From Acidobacteriota bacterium (GTDB taxonomy: Bacteria > Acidobacteriota > Blastocatellia > Pyrinomonadales > Pyrinomonadaceae), in NCBI GenBank assembly GCA_003223025.1, contig QHXR01000004.1, positions 1-64,000 of the forward strand: a stretch of 64,000 nt of DNA, written 5' to 3'. A program made the position numbers and the translations under genes. Shown here one piece after another: positions 42,513-51,741 of this stretch (the stretch's first letter is position 1; every line of letters begins with the position of its first letter). The notes beneath the pieces are model-generated. The model was not told the DNA's origin and searched no databases. It worked only from the letters and a program-made list of their open reading frames with translations.

Positions 42513-44036
42513 ATGAATCACGGCAAGATCTGTGTCTCGGTTTGTGCCCGAACAATTGGCGAGCTCTTGGATCGAGCGGGCGCTGCACCAGACTTCGGCC
42601 TGATCGAGCTTCGGTTCGATTGTCTGGAAAAATCCGAGCTCGCGGCAGAGGATGTTGAGAAGCTTCGAAATAACTTGGCCCGAATCTTTGGTCAAGTCGA
42701 TCCCGAAAGATGCATAACCACATTCCGCCCGAAAAAACATGGCGGCCACCGCGAGCTGTCTCAGCTCGAAAGATCGAATTTTTGGAACATGGGATTCGAG
42801 ACCGAGCTCGCCGATCTTGAAGAAGATGTTGTCGACGTGAGCTGGTCCTGGTTGTGGGGTGGGCGAATTTGCTCGTTCCACGACTTTCTTGGAGTGCCGG
42901 ATGACCTCAATTCCGTTTTTCATAAGCTTGTCCATCTCGAGACCGGCCTGATAAAAATCGCTGTCGCGGTTGAGGACGCGACGGACGCAATTGCCGTCTG
43001 GAACCTTTTCCACCTTGCCGAGAAGGAAAATATACGCCTCATTCCGATCGCGATGGGCGAAGCAGGAAAATGGACGCGAATACTTGGCCTCGCTCATGGC
43101 GCGCCGCTGACCTATGCGTCACTCGACGAAGATGGTAAGACCGCGCCCGGACAGATCTCGTCTTCCGATCTGCGAAGCGTGTTCCGCGTGAAGGAGCTCG
43201 ACAAAGATACAACGGTCTTCGGACTAATTGCGGGCGACTCGAGCTATTCACTATCGCCCTTCATGCACAACCGCGCATTCAAAACAGCCGGGTTGAATTC
43301 GGTTTTCGTTCCGCTGCAAACAAAAGATCTCGACTCGTTTATGCGTCGAATGGTGATCGCCAAAACACGTGAGGTCGAACTAAATTTCGGAGGATTTTCG
43401 GTAACGAATCCGCACAAGCAGTCGATCATGCGATATCTCGACGAGATCGATGAAACGGCGAGCAAGATCGGCGCCGTCAATACGGTGAAGATCGAGAACG
43501 GCAAACTTTTCGGTTACAACACGGACGCACCGGGATTCATTCGTCCTTTAAAATCTATGTACGGCGGCGATCTCAAAGGCGCGACGGCGATCGTCGTCGG
43601 TGCCGGCGGCGGAGCGCGGGCCTGCATCTACGCTTTGAAAAACGAAGGCGTCGATGTCACGGTCATGGCGCGCGACAAGTCGAAGGCCGAATCGCTTGCG
43701 AACGAGTTCGAAATATCGGCCGCAGCTCTGAACACCGACCACCGACCACTGACCGCTGACATCCTCGTGAACGCGACGCCGCTTGGCACAAGGGGCGAAC
43801 GCGAAGACGATTCGATAGCAACCGCCGAGGAACTTGGCTCCGTCAAAATCGTATATGACCTTGTGTATAACCCGTCGGAAACTCGACTGATCAGCGAAGC
43901 AAAAAAGGCCGGAGTAAAAACTTTGGGCGGTATCGAGATGCTGATCGCACAAGGTGCAAAGCAGTTCGAGATATGGACCGGCGGCGAAGCTCCGGTCGAG
44001 GAAATGAAATCGGCGATCGAAGAACGTCTCAAATAA
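42513..44036 (+). CDS. aroDE: Bifunctional 3-dehydroquinate dehydratase (type I) / shikimate dehydrogenase
   Basis: The 507-residue fusion performs steps 3 and 4 of the shikimate pathway. Residues 1-225 are a type I dehydratase: LIELRFDCLE (Glu/Arg), ICSFHDF (catalytic His) and GLIKIAVAV (Schiff-base Lys). Residues about 235-507 are AroE: SYSLSPFMHNRAF, SVTNPHKQSIM (catalytic Lys), IGAVNTV, GYNTDAPGF, the NADP motif VVGAGGGARA and LVNATPLG. Both active sites look complete. The order matches plant and some bacterial AroDE fusions. It overlaps no neighbour and is followed after 2 nt by the zinc-ribbon gene. Confidence 0.95.
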   Translation: MNHGKICVSVCARTIGELLDRAGAAPDFGLIELRFDCLEKSELAAEDVEKLRNNLARIFGQVDPERCITTFRPKKHGGHRELSQLERSNFWNMGFETELADLEEDVVDVSWSWLWGGRICSFHDFLGVPDDLNSVFHKLVHLETGLIKIAVAVEDATDAIAVWNLFHLAEKENIRLIPIAMGEAGKWTRILGLAHGAPLTYASLDEDGKTAPGQISSSDLRSVFRVKELDKDTTVFGLIAGDSSYSLSPFMHNRAFKTAGLNSVFVPLQTKDLDSFMRRMVIAKTREVELNFGGFSVTNPHKQSIMRYLDEIDETASKIGAVNTVKIENGKLFGYNTDAPGFIRPLKSMYGGDLKGATAIVVGAGGGARACIYALKNEGVDVTVMARDKSKAESLANEFEISAAALNTDHRPLTADILVNATPLGTRGEREDDSIATAEELGSVKIVYDLVYNPSETRLISEAKKAGVKTLGGIEMLIAQGAKQFEIWTGGEAPVEEMKSAIEERLK

Positions 44037-44038
44037 AT

Positions 44039-44761
44039 ATGCAGACTGAAGCCTTAAATTGTCCGAACTGTGGTGCGGCCGTCGAGAGCGATCGGACACA
44101 ATGCCAATTCTGTAAATCGCGGTTGAAGACGGTCGGTTGTCCTTCATGTCTCGGTCTGATGTTTCTCGGAAACAAATTCTGCGGACACTGCGGTGCGGCC
44201 GCGGTCGATACGCAACTCGTCGACGAGAAAGATCCCGGTAGTTGTCCGCGCTGCGAAACAAAACTGCAATCGTTAAGGGTCGGAACCGCGAATATGCGGG
44301 AATGCGAACGCTGCGGCGGGTTTTGGATGAGCAGAAAAACCTTCGAACATTTGTGTGACGACAAGGAACAGCAGTCCGCAGTGATCAGTTATGTGGGCGA
44401 TCAGAATCGCGAGCTCAACACCGCGGAGCCGATCAATTACGTCCCCTGCCCCGATTGCAAGGAGCTCATGAACCGCAGCAACTTCGCACGGATCTCGGGT
44501 GTCATCATCGATCTCTGCAAGAATCACGGCATCTGGTTCGACGCGAACGAGCTCCCGAAAATCATTTCGTTTATCGATGAAGGCGGACTAAAGCGATCGC
44601 GCGAAAAAGAAAAGATCGCGCTCGACGATGAACGTTCGCGCATACGCGATGAACAAGGCAGGCTCGAGAGAATGCAACGCCGCTCCGGCGGGGGACGTTT
44701 CGATCGCGATAACGACGAGTCAGGTTGGAGCGGTGTCGTCGCGAAATTATTTGATCTCTGA
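44039..44761 (+). CDS. Zinc-ribbon protein (TFIIB-type zinc finger repeats)
   Basis: ATG 44039 lies 2 nt after the aroDE stop; an earlier frame start inside aroDE is unnecessary. The 240-residue protein contains at least five CxxC knuckles: CPNCGA, CQFCK, CPSCLGLMFLGNKFCGHCG, then two zf-TFIIB-like modules, CPRCETKL...MRECERCGGFWMS and CPDCKELMNRS...IDLCKNHGIWFDANEL. The C-terminus is a charged helix (REKEKIALDDERSRIRDEQGRLERMQRR). The role is unknown; nucleic-acid or protein binding is possible. The TGA overlaps the ATG of the ThiF-like gene. Confidence 0.85.
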   Translation: MQTEALNCPNCGAAVESDRTQCQFCKSRLKTVGCPSCLGLMFLGNKFCGHCGAAAVDTQLVDEKDPGSCPRCETKLQSLRVGTANMRECERCGGFWMSRKTFEHLCDDKEQQSAVISYVGDQNRELNTAEPINYVPCPDCKELMNRSNFARISGVIIDLCKNHGIWFDANELPKIISFIDEGGLKRSREKEKIALDDERSRIRDEQGRLERMQRRSGGGRFDRDNDESGWSGVVAKLFDL

Positions 44762-45777
44762 TGAACGATCGGTACAGCAGGCAAATTCTCTTTCCCGGTA
44801 TCGGAAAAGCAGGTCAGGAAAAACTCGTGGCGTCGCGTGTCGCTCTCGTCGGCTGCGGCGCTCTCGGAGCGTCGCACGCCGAGATGCTGTCGCGCGCCGG
44901 CGTCGGCCGCTTGAAGATCATCGACCGTGACTTTGTCGAATTCACAAATCTCCAACGCCAGACATTATTCAAAGAAGCGGACGCGGTCGAACGATTGCCG
45001 AAAGCTATCGCGGCGCAAATTCGAATCGGCGAGATAAATTCCGAGATCGAAGTCGAAGCGATCGTCGCCGACGTCAATCGATCGAACATCGAATCGATGA
45101 TCGCGGATGCGGACGTTGTCATCGATGGGACGGACAATTTTCAGATTCGATATCTGTTGAATGACGCATGCGTGAAGCTCGGGAAAACATGGATCTACGG
45201 CGCCGCGGTTTCGAGTTACGGAACTACGATGACGATCATTCCCGCTGAAACTCCATGTCTGCGCTGCATCTTCGAAGAGATGCCCGACGCCGGCAGCTCA
45301 CCAACATGTGATACGGCGGGTGTGATCATGCCAATCATCGCGACCGTTTCGGCAGTGCAGGTTTCTGAGTGTGTGAAGTTGATTGTCGGCGATCACGCTG
45401 CGCTTCATCGATCGCTGATGCAGTTCGATGTCTGGCAGAACGACTGGCGAAAAATAAAACTATCGAAACCGAATCCGGATTGCAGAACCTGCGGTCTGAA
45501 TGAGTTCGATTTTCTAGATTCCGAAACGGCGGAGTTTTCGGCCGTATTATGCGGTCGCGACGCGGTGCAGATATCGCCGCCTTCGAACTCATTCGACCTT
45601 TCCGCATTCAGTACAAAGATCGCGGGCTTGCCGGATGTGAAAAAGAACGATTATCTCGTGCGGTTTAATATCGATGGAAATGAGATCACGGTGTTCCGCG
45701 ACGGCCGCGCGATCGTCAAAGGAACAGATGATGTATCGATCGCGAGATCTTTGTATGCGAGGTATGTGGGAACGTGA
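44761..45777 (+). CDS. ThiF/MoeB/HesA-family adenylyltransferase
   Basis: The 338-residue protein begins RYSRQILFPGIGKAGQEKL, then the ATP-binding VALVGCGALGASHAEMLSRAGVG and RDFVEFTNLQRQTLF. DGTDNFQIRYLLND, two zinc CxxC pairs (CLRC and CRTC) and the catalytic-loop GSSPTCDTAGVIMPI follow, as in MoeB/ThiF. These enzymes adenylate the C-terminal Gly-Gly of ThiS or MoaD. The C-terminus (about 260-338) carries a small ThiS/MoaD-like or NIL-like extension (VLCGRDAVQIS, FRDGRAIVKGTDD) rather than a rhodanese domain. Thiamine and molybdopterin roles cannot be separated here. Confidence 0.9.
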   Translation: MNDRYSRQILFPGIGKAGQEKLVASRVALVGCGALGASHAEMLSRAGVGRLKIIDRDFVEFTNLQRQTLFKEADAVERLPKAIAAQIRIGEINSEIEVEAIVADVNRSNIESMIADADVVIDGTDNFQIRYLLNDACVKLGKTWIYGAAVSSYGTTMTIIPAETPCLRCIFEEMPDAGSSPTCDTAGVIMPIIATVSAVQVSECVKLIVGDHAALHRSLMQFDVWQNDWRKIKLSKPNPDCRTCGLNEFDFLDSETAEFSAVLCGRDAVQISPPSNSFDLSAFSTKIAGLPDVKKNDYLVRFNIDGNEITVFRDGRAIVKGTDDVSIARSLYARYVGT

Positions 45778-45849
45778 CTGGAGCTCAGGAGTCGTTGTGA
45801 TTTTCGGCACGAACAAGATGTCGAGATTGAAGCGAATTGAAGGCCGAGC

Positions 45850-46052
45850 GTGCGGAGCACGCGGAAACAACTTTAGCCCCACGTGGAGCGAAGCGGAACG
45901 TGGGGTTACTCGCGAATGTGACGTCAGCGTGTAAAACACGCGTCGCGTCATCGAGCTGTCGCGTGTTTCACACGCTCGATCTCAGGTACACTCGTACTAC
46001 AGGTTCCGCTTTGCTTCACCTGTAGCTAAAGTTGTGATCGTGTGCTCCGCAC
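45850..46052. repeat. Long nested inverted repeat (about 56-bp imperfect arms)
   Basis: The left arm (45850-45905) contains GTGCGGAGCAC, ACAACTTTAGC and GAGCGAAGCGGAAC. The right arm (45997-46052) contains the reverse complements of the same blocks in order. Each arm also holds its own small hairpin, and the loop holds another (GCGTGTAAAACACGC with CGCGTGTTTCACACGC). It fills the 323-nt gap between the ThiF-like and NDH-2 genes. No T-tract is present. Confidence 0.8.
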
Positions 46053-46100
46053 ACTTGTGTGAACTTTTTTCGCGAACTGGTTGGAACGAGGAACGAATTC

Positions 46101-47456
46101 ATGGAACGCAGACCAAAAATCGTGATCGTCGGAGGCGGGTTCGGCGGCCTGTGGGCCGCAAAGGCGCTCGCGAATAAACCCGTCGACGTAATGCTCATCG
46201 ATCGCAAGAATCATCACGTCTTCCAGCCGCTGCTCTATCAGGTCGCGACCGCGGTGCTTTCGCCGGGCGAGATCGCGCAGCCGATCAGACGAATACTTCA
46301 TTACGCGAAAAATATCGAGGTCATCCTCGGCGAGGTCACGGGCTTCGATACGGCAAGAAATATCGTTCGCCTCGATGACGGATCCGAAGTCACTTTCGAT
46401 TACCTAATCGTTGCCGCCGGCGCCCGTCATGCATATTTCGGCCACGACGATTGGGAGGTTTCTGCACCGGGACTAAAGACGCTCGAGGATGCGGTCGAGA
46501 TCCGCCGCCGCGTTCTTCTGGCATTCGAGCTTGCAGAGCGCGACGCGTATATGAAAGGAACGCACGATCCGTTAAATTTCGTCGTAGTGGGTGGCGGGCC
46601 GACGGGTGTCGAGCTCGCGGGTGCGATCGCCGACATCGCTCGTCAGGCGTTGGCGAAGGATTACAAAATGATCGACACGCGAAAGGCGAGGGTTATTCTT
46701 TTTGAAGGATCGGACCGTGTACTCGGGACTTTCGCGAGCGATCTTTCGGACAGCGCAAAGAAGCAACTCGAGGATCTCGGCGTCGAAGTTCGTTTGAACA
46801 GTTTCGTGACAGACATCGCACCGGGCAAAGTGAAGGTCGGCGAAGAGTGGATCGCGTGCGATGTCGTTGTATGGGCGACAGGCGTCGCAGCATCGCCCAT
46901 CGGAAAGATGCTCGGCGTCGAGAACGACAAAGCAGGACGAGTACATGTCGAACCTGATCTCTCGATCCCGAATAAGAAAAATATTTTCGTCATCGGGGAC
47001 ATGGCCACGATAAAGCAGGAGAACGGCGAGCCGGTTCCCGGCGTGAGCCCTGCGGCGATGCAGATGGGAACCGCGACCGCGAAGAATATCCTTGCGGAGA
47101 TAAAGGGCGGCGAACGAAAGAATTTTCGTTACGTCGACAAAGGCACGATGGCGACGATCGGTCGAAGCAAAGCGATCGCCCACCTTGCCGGACTCAAGTT
47201 CAAGGGCCTCATCGCCTGGCTCATGTGGCTCGGCCTCCACGTATTTTTCCTGATCGGATTCCGAAATCGTTTCGCCGTGATCTTCTCCTGGTTCTGGGCG
47301 TACCTAACCCGAGAACGCAGCGCGAGATTGATCACCGGCGACGCCGACGATCTCCGCGATGCCGTTATGTTTTTAAAGGGGAAGGAAGCGGAGCCGGTGC
47401 TGGATCGATTGGTGGCGAAGAAGGAGTTAGTACCGAAAGGAGATGACTACCGCTAA
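46101..47456 (+). CDS. ndh: Type II NADH:quinone oxidoreductase (NDH-2)
   Basis: ATG 46101 with GAGGA 8 nt upstream gives 451 residues; a GTG at 46059 in the repeat is less likely. Two Rossmann motifs are present: FAD-binding KIVIVGGGFGGLWAAKAL and NADH-binding FVVVGGGPTGVELAGAI. The quinone-site block PLLYQVATAVLSPGEIAQPIR and FAD-proximal NIFVIGDMA...GVSPAAMQMG are typical. A C-terminal hydrophobic/amphipathic region (FKGLIAWLMWLGLHVFFLIGF) anchors it to the inner face of the membrane. It oxidises NADH and reduces quinone without proton pumping. Confidence 0.94.
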   Translation: MERRPKIVIVGGGFGGLWAAKALANKPVDVMLIDRKNHHVFQPLLYQVATAVLSPGEIAQPIRRILHYAKNIEVILGEVTGFDTARNIVRLDDGSEVTFDYLIVAAGARHAYFGHDDWEVSAPGLKTLEDAVEIRRRVLLAFELAERDAYMKGTHDPLNFVVVGGGPTGVELAGAIADIARQALAKDYKMIDTRKARVILFEGSDRVLGTFASDLSDSAKKQLEDLGVEVRLNSFVTDIAPGKVKVGEEWIACDVVVWATGVAASPIGKMLGVENDKAGRVHVEPDLSIPNKKNIFVIGDMATIKQENGEPVPGVSPAAMQMGTATAKNILAEIKGGERKNFRYVDKGTMATIGRSKAIAHLAGLKFKGLIAWLMWLGLHVFFLIGFRNRFAVIFSWFWAYLTRERSARLITGDADDLRDAVMFLKGKEAEPVLDRLVAKKELVPKGDDYR

Positions 47457-47504
47457 TCAATCCGACAGTAAGTGCGGAGGGACCATACGATCTTCCCGCG
47501 GACA

Positions 47505-48129
47505 AATCGTTTTAGCGTAGCCACGCCCTTAAAGGGCGTGGTGGCGAATCTCATCAGAGACCCGAGGGCGTTTGACGCCCTTCCATCAGCTCGCCAATAT
47601 TCCTTTTCGATTAGAGCCGATGGCGTTAACATCCGTTTCAATCATCTCGAAAACGCTCGAGCCGCTCGGAAATCCGTCCAGTACGATGTCGTTCTTTTTG
47701 ATCGTGAATATAGGAAATTATCCATGGGAGGTCGCGAGTACCGAAAGATACGACGCCGTAGCCGCTCTGCCATTGCAGTCCCTTGCCGAATTCGTAGGAG
47801 CTTGCTCCCTTCATCTTTCCGATCCAGGTATCGATTTCGAAGGGCGGGAAAAACGATACAGCTAAGTGAATATGGTCTGCAATCCCGCCGATCGCATGAA
47901 AATATGTTTGTCGGTCCTTGATAATCCGATCCTTTATAAATCCGTAGAGGTCGGGCTCCAGCCGTTGGTCGATATAAGGAAGGTTATCTTTCGTATGCCA
48001 CGTCATGTGGAAGTTTATTTCTGAGTAGGAGCGGTTTGACATGTCGTTTACAAGGGCGTAAGACGCCCTCCAAATTCTTTTTCGAATCTATCCCACGCCG
48101 TCAAACGGCGTGGCTACGCTAAAACGATT
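47505..48129 (-). mobile_element. RAYT (REP-associated tyrosine transposase) element with 23-bp terminal inverted repeats
   Basis: The 625-nt unit is bounded by perfect 23-bp inverted repeats, 47505-47527 and 48107-48129 (outer sequence AATCGTTTTAGCGTAG). Just inside each end are short palindromes of the CCACGCC...GGCGTGG and GGGCGT...ACGCCC types, as in REP/BIME sequences. The only gene inside is a Y1 transposase. The intact ends and frame suggest recent or maintained activity. Confidence 0.85.
47638..48042 (-). CDS. REP-associated tyrosine (Y1/HUH) transposase
   Basis: The 134-residue protein belongs to the IS200-like Y1 transposase fold: FHMTWHTKDNLPYI near the start, HAIGGIADHIHLAVSF with the His-x-His metal site, and ISYIHDQKERH with the candidate nucleophilic Tyr near residue 112. 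Such enzymes cut and join single-stranded REP hairpins. It is shorter than IS605-type multidomain enzymes and lacks an accessory TnpB. It sits between matching inverted repeats that are its likely substrates. Confidence 0.88.
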   Translation of the reverse strand: MSNRSYSEINFHMTWHTKDNLPYIDQRLEPDLYGFIKDRIIKDRQTYFHAIGGIADHIHLAVSFFPPFEIDTWIGKMKGASSYEFGKGLQWQSGYGVVSFGTRDLPWIISYIHDQKERHRTGRISERLERFRDD

Positions 48130-48333
48130 TAAGGGCGCAATGTTGAACAACGCATCCTGTGTGCAATTCAGTGAATAGGATATTGGAGCTGCTCGCTACT
48201 CGTCTTTAATCGTTCTGAATTATTCTGCTAATTTCTCGCACACGTCGGAATCGTTGACATCGCCACTAACTGATTTTGAAACCCTTCACGCTCGCACCTC
48301 GTTTCAAATTGTGCTTATATTTTCTCGTACTTT

Positions 48334-50493
48334 ATGAAAACCTTTCTTCTCTTTCTCGCAACGATCATCTTCTTGCCATTCATCGTTACAGCTGCTGAAC
48401 CATCGGTCTGGACTGTCGGCACGCGGGCTGACGTGATCAAGGGCGACGCACACGGCGTGTCGATCGATGCGAATGGATCGATCACGCTCGCGCCGAAACT
48501 GACCGAGATTTACAAAACCGAGCAGCCTTACATCTGGTCATCGGTGATCGATGGATCGGGAAACGTTTTTCTCGGCACCGGTAGCGACGGGCGCATATAT
48601 AAGGTATCCGCGAGCGGAACCGGAGCGATGTTCGCCGACTTGAACGAGTTGAATGTCACGGCGTTGGCGATCGGAAAGGCGGGCGAGTTGTTCGCTGCGT
48701 CTTCGCCGGATGGAAAAGTTTATCGGATAGACGGAAGCGGTAAAGCCGAAATTTATTTCGAGCCGAAAGAGAAATACATTTGGTCGCTGGCGGTAATGAA
48801 CGACGGCAGTCTCGCAGTCGGGACCGGCGAAGGCGGAAAGATCTATCGCGTCAGATCGGCAAATGCGACGCCGGAATCTTCACTGATGTTCGACACAAGC
48901 GAAACGCATATCATTTCGCTCGCCGTGGATAAGCAAGGAAATCTTTATGCCGGAACTGACTCGAACGGGCTGGTCATGCGATTCGGTTCCGATGGTAAGC
49001 CTTTCGGTCTGCTCGATTCCCCGCTACGCGAGATCCACGAACTGACGGTCGCTTCGGACGGTTCGGTTTACGTTCTCGCGTTGGGCGAATCCGCGTCGGT
49101 TGCCACGCCGACGACTGCATCGCCGTCACCAAGCGCGACTCCCGAAAATAAAACTGTATCCGCGGACCGACCGAGTCCGATGGCGCCCGCACCGGCGGAC
49201 AAGAGTCGTTATGATCTTACGGGTGCGAAGTCTGCGGTCTATAGAATCCTTCCCGACGGCGGGAGCGATATCATCTGGGCGTCGGCGACCGTTACCGGAT
49301 TTTCGATCTACGCCCATCAAACCGGCAATGGAGTTTTGCTCGGCACGTCCGACAAAGGACGCGTTTACAACATCACGAATGCCGGACGCGAAACGCTCGT
49401 TCTGCAATCCGATGCGAATCAGATCTCGACGATCCACAGCCAGGGCGCGAACCTGTACGCGACATCGAGCAATCAGGGACGACTGTTTCGCATCGGTTCG
49501 GATACGGTCGCCGAAGGAAGTTATGAGTCGGCGGTGTTCGACGCGAAAGCCGCGGCGACATGGGGACGCATCTGGTGGCAGTCGGGCGGCAACGTTCAGA
49601 TCCAAACTCGAAGCGGCAACACTGAAAAAGCAGATGAGACGTGGAGTTCGTGGACGGCGGTCAACGGCGACACGCGAGGCGGTCAGATCGCGAGTCCGAA
49701 AGCGAGATATATGCAGTGGCGGGCGTTGTTAAAGTCCGGCCCCGGAACGGTTTTGAACGAGGTCAGCGTTTCATTCCTGCCGCGTAATATTGCTCCCGAA
49801 ATTCTGTCGATCACGATACTGCCGACGAATGTCGGGCTAATCCCGAATCCGCCGATCCAGGTCGATCCGAATATCGAGTTGTCGGGTCTGGACCCGGCGG
49901 CGTTCGGAGTTCCGAGCTCATCGGTTCCTCCGCGACGCGCGTATCTTCGAGGTGCGAGATCGTTTCAATGGTCGGCCGAAGATCGCAACGGCGACAAACT
50001 TGTCTACGATCTTTTTTACAAAGAGATGAGTGAAGCGAACTACAAGCCGCTTCGCGAAAACATGTCCGAGAATTTCTTCTCGCTCGACGGTCAATCGCTT
50101 GCGGACGGACGTTACACGATCCGCGTCATCGCACACGACATCCCTGAGAATCCCGTGAACCAGTCGCTATCCGGCGAGCGGATCAGCGAACCGTTCGATA
50201 TCGATAACACACAGCCGAGCGTAATTGCTTCCGGAGCTCCGCAGACGAATACGAACGGAGCGCGTGTAGTCTTCGTTGCATCGGATAAGTCGAGCTATCT
50301 CACGAGAGCGGAATACAGCATCAACGGCGGGGAATGGATGACCGTTTATGCCGACGACGGAATCTCCGACGGTCCCGACGAGCGTTACACGATCGACGTT
50401 CCGCTATCGGCTCCGGGAGAATATTCGGTAACGCTTCGTGTGTTCGATTCGCAAGGAAACTCGGGAAACGCGCGGGTGTTAGTTAGGAAATAG
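48334..50493 (+). CDS. Secreted beta-propeller (NHL-like) protein with C-terminal Ig-like region
   Basis: The 719-residue protein has a signal peptide (LLFLATIIFLPFIVTA/AE) and, over residues 60-400, repeated blades of the form GNVFLGTGSDGRIYKVSASG, GELFAASSPDGKVYRIDGSG, GSLAVGTGEGGKIYRV, GNLYAGTDSNGLVMRF. A Ser/Thr/Pro-rich insert (about 253-290) interrupts the propeller. The rest is beta-rich, with Ig/fibronectin-like blocks (ARSFQWSAEDRNGDKLVYDLFYK, YSVTLRVFDSQGNSGNARVLV). It is likely periplasmic or secreted; no enzymatic motif is seen. Confidence 0.85.
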   Translation: MKTFLLFLATIIFLPFIVTAAEPSVWTVGTRADVIKGDAHGVSIDANGSITLAPKLTEIYKTEQPYIWSSVIDGSGNVFLGTGSDGRIYKVSASGTGAMFADLNELNVTALAIGKAGELFAASSPDGKVYRIDGSGKAEIYFEPKEKYIWSLAVMNDGSLAVGTGEGGKIYRVRSANATPESSLMFDTSETHIISLAVDKQGNLYAGTDSNGLVMRFGSDGKPFGLLDSPLREIHELTVASDGSVYVLALGESASVATPTTASPSPSATPENKTVSADRPSPMAPAPADKSRYDLTGAKSAVYRILPDGGSDIIWASATVTGFSIYAHQTGNGVLLGTSDKGRVYNITNAGRETLVLQSDANQISTIHSQGANLYATSSNQGRLFRIGSDTVAEGSYESAVFDAKAAATWGRIWWQSGGNVQIQTRSGNTEKADETWSSWTAVNGDTRGGQIASPKARYMQWRALLKSGPGTVLNEVSVSFLPRNIAPEILSITILPTNVGLIPNPPIQVDPNIELSGLDPAAFGVPSSSVPPRRAYLRGARSFQWSAEDRNGDKLVYDLFYKEMSEANYKPLRENMSENFFSLDGQSLADGRYTIRVIAHDIPENPVNQSLSGERISEPFDIDNTQPSVIASGAPQTNTNGARVVFVASDKSSYLTRAEYSINGGEWMTVYADDGISDGPDERYTIDVPLSAPGEYSVTLRVFDSQGNSGNARVLVRK

Positions 50494-50502
50494 AGGTCGG
50501 GA

Positions 50503-50596
50503 GTCAGAACCGGGAGCGGTAGCGACCGGGTCTCCCGATGCTCATAATTCCATGTCAGAGACGGGTGACCCGGTCGCTACCGCTCCCGGTTCTGAC
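50503..50596. repeat. Perfect 30-bp inverted repeat
   Basis: Arms 50503-50532 and 50567-50596 (outer GTCAGAACCGGGAGCGGTAG) are perfect reverse complements around a 34-nt loop. It lies between convergent genes. Its length and lack of a T-tract suggest a dispersed palindromic element rather than a simple terminator. Confidence 0.85.
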
Positions 50597-50602
50597 ATCT
50601 GT

Positions 50603-51439
50603 CTACCTCTTCCTCAAACTCATCTTATGCCCGGCGAGTCGTTCGATCACGCTGAGATAGCGTTTCGGGAATAGACGCGAGAACATACTGATCGCCCGAG
50701 CGTCTTTGCCGATGAGAATTCTCGGATCGCGATCTTTGATTCCTCTCACGATCACCTCTGCTGCTTCTTCCGCAGACGTCTTCGCGACCTTGTCGAAAAA
50801 TCTCACGCCCTGCTGTTTCCATTCCTCGGGCGTGTCCAAGCCGACTCGAGAATTTCTGACGATGTTTGTTTTGATCCCGCCCGGGTGAACGCACGACACT
50901 GAGACGTTCGTCTCGCTCAGCTCATGCCGCAAACTTTCGGTGAAGCCGCGGACGGCAAACTTGGACGACGTGTAGGCAGTCTGTTCAGCCGGAGCGATCA
51001 GACCAAAGACACTCGAGACATTAACGATGTGAGCACTCTTCTCCTTGAGCAAGGTCGGCAGAAAAACTTTCGTGCAATACACGACGCCCCAGAAATTTAT
51101 TCCCATTAGCCATTCGAAATCCTCGAGCGAGATGTGCTCGAAATTTCCGATCACACCGACTCCCGCATTGTTGATGAGATGAGTCACACGGCCGTGCTTT
51201 GCGAGAACATCGTCGGCGAACTGCTTCACCGCATCGAGATTCGATACATCGAACACGTGAGTCGAAACCGGAACGCCAAACTCCTCGACAGTCGTCGCAG
51301 TCTCTTTCAACCCGATCTCATTCACATCCGAGATCGCGATTCCGGCCACTCCATCCTTCGCCATTCGAATCGCGAGCGCCTGTCCGATTCCGGATGCGGC
51401 ACCCGTGATCACCGCGACGCTGTCCTTAGATAACGTCAT
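50603..51439 (-). CDS. Short-chain dehydrogenase/reductase (classical SDR)
   Basis: ATG 51439 overlaps the ferredoxin stop by 3 nt and gives 278 residues; the upstream part of the frame is antisense to ferredoxin and was excluded. Motifs: cofactor site VITGAASGIGQALA, NNAGVG, catalytic Ser in NVSSVFGLIAP, YTSSK (Tyr-x3-Lys) and VHPGGIKTNI. The Asp near the end of beta-2 (ISDVNE) suggests NAD(H) preference. The C-terminus is basic and may bind membrane. Coupling with a ferredoxin gene suggests a redox role; substrate is unknown. Confidence 0.92.
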   Translation of the reverse strand: MTLSKDSVAVITGAASGIGQALAIRMAKDGVAGIAISDVNEIGLKETATTVEEFGVPVSTHVFDVSNLDAVKQFADDVLAKHGRVTHLINNAGVGVIGNFEHISLEDFEWLMGINFWGVVYCTKVFLPTLLKEKSAHIVNVSSVFGLIAPAEQTAYTSSKFAVRGFTESLRHELSETNVSVSCVHPGGIKTNIVRNSRVGLDTPEEWKQQGVRFFDKVAKTSAEEAAEVIVRGIKDRDPRILIGKDARAISMFSRLFPKRYLSVIERLAGHKMSLRKR

Positions 51440-51717
51440 GAGATCTCCATCCCTTCGCTCATCCGAACGATCTCCATTCCCTCTTCGACATTCGCCCGGC
51501 ACGCGATGACCGCCTTTTCCTTGTCCCCGCTTTTTATCCAAACCTGACAATTGAGGCACTCGCCGTTCCAGCAAAAATCGCCGTACGAAATATTTTCGAT
51601 GTCGAGAAATTGCAGCCCGCGCAGTATGGAGTTGTTCTCCGGCACTTTGCGATCCGCTCCGCAGATCTTAATAGTTACAAGCCGGTCGAAAGGCTCGAGG
51701 AATTCGTAGTCGTCCAT
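51436..51717 (-). CDS. 2Fe-2S ferredoxin (plant/mammalian-type fold)
   Basis: The 93-residue protein has the Cys pattern CWNGECLNCQVW...ACRANV, i.e. C-x4-C-x2-C and a distal C, the ligand set of fdx-type 2Fe-2S ferredoxins. It is small and soluble and would carry single electrons. The TGA overlaps the ATG of the downstream SDR gene (ATGA), so the two are translationally coupled. The gene's 5' side is the long 7-nt repeat tract. Confidence 0.88.
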   Translation of the reverse strand: MDDYEFLEPFDRLVTIKICGADRKVPENNSILRGLQFLDIENISYGDFCWNGECLNCQVWIKSGDKEKAVIACRANVEEGMEIVRMSEGMEIS

Positions 51718-51741
51718 GAATTGGAAATTATGATAGCCGCC

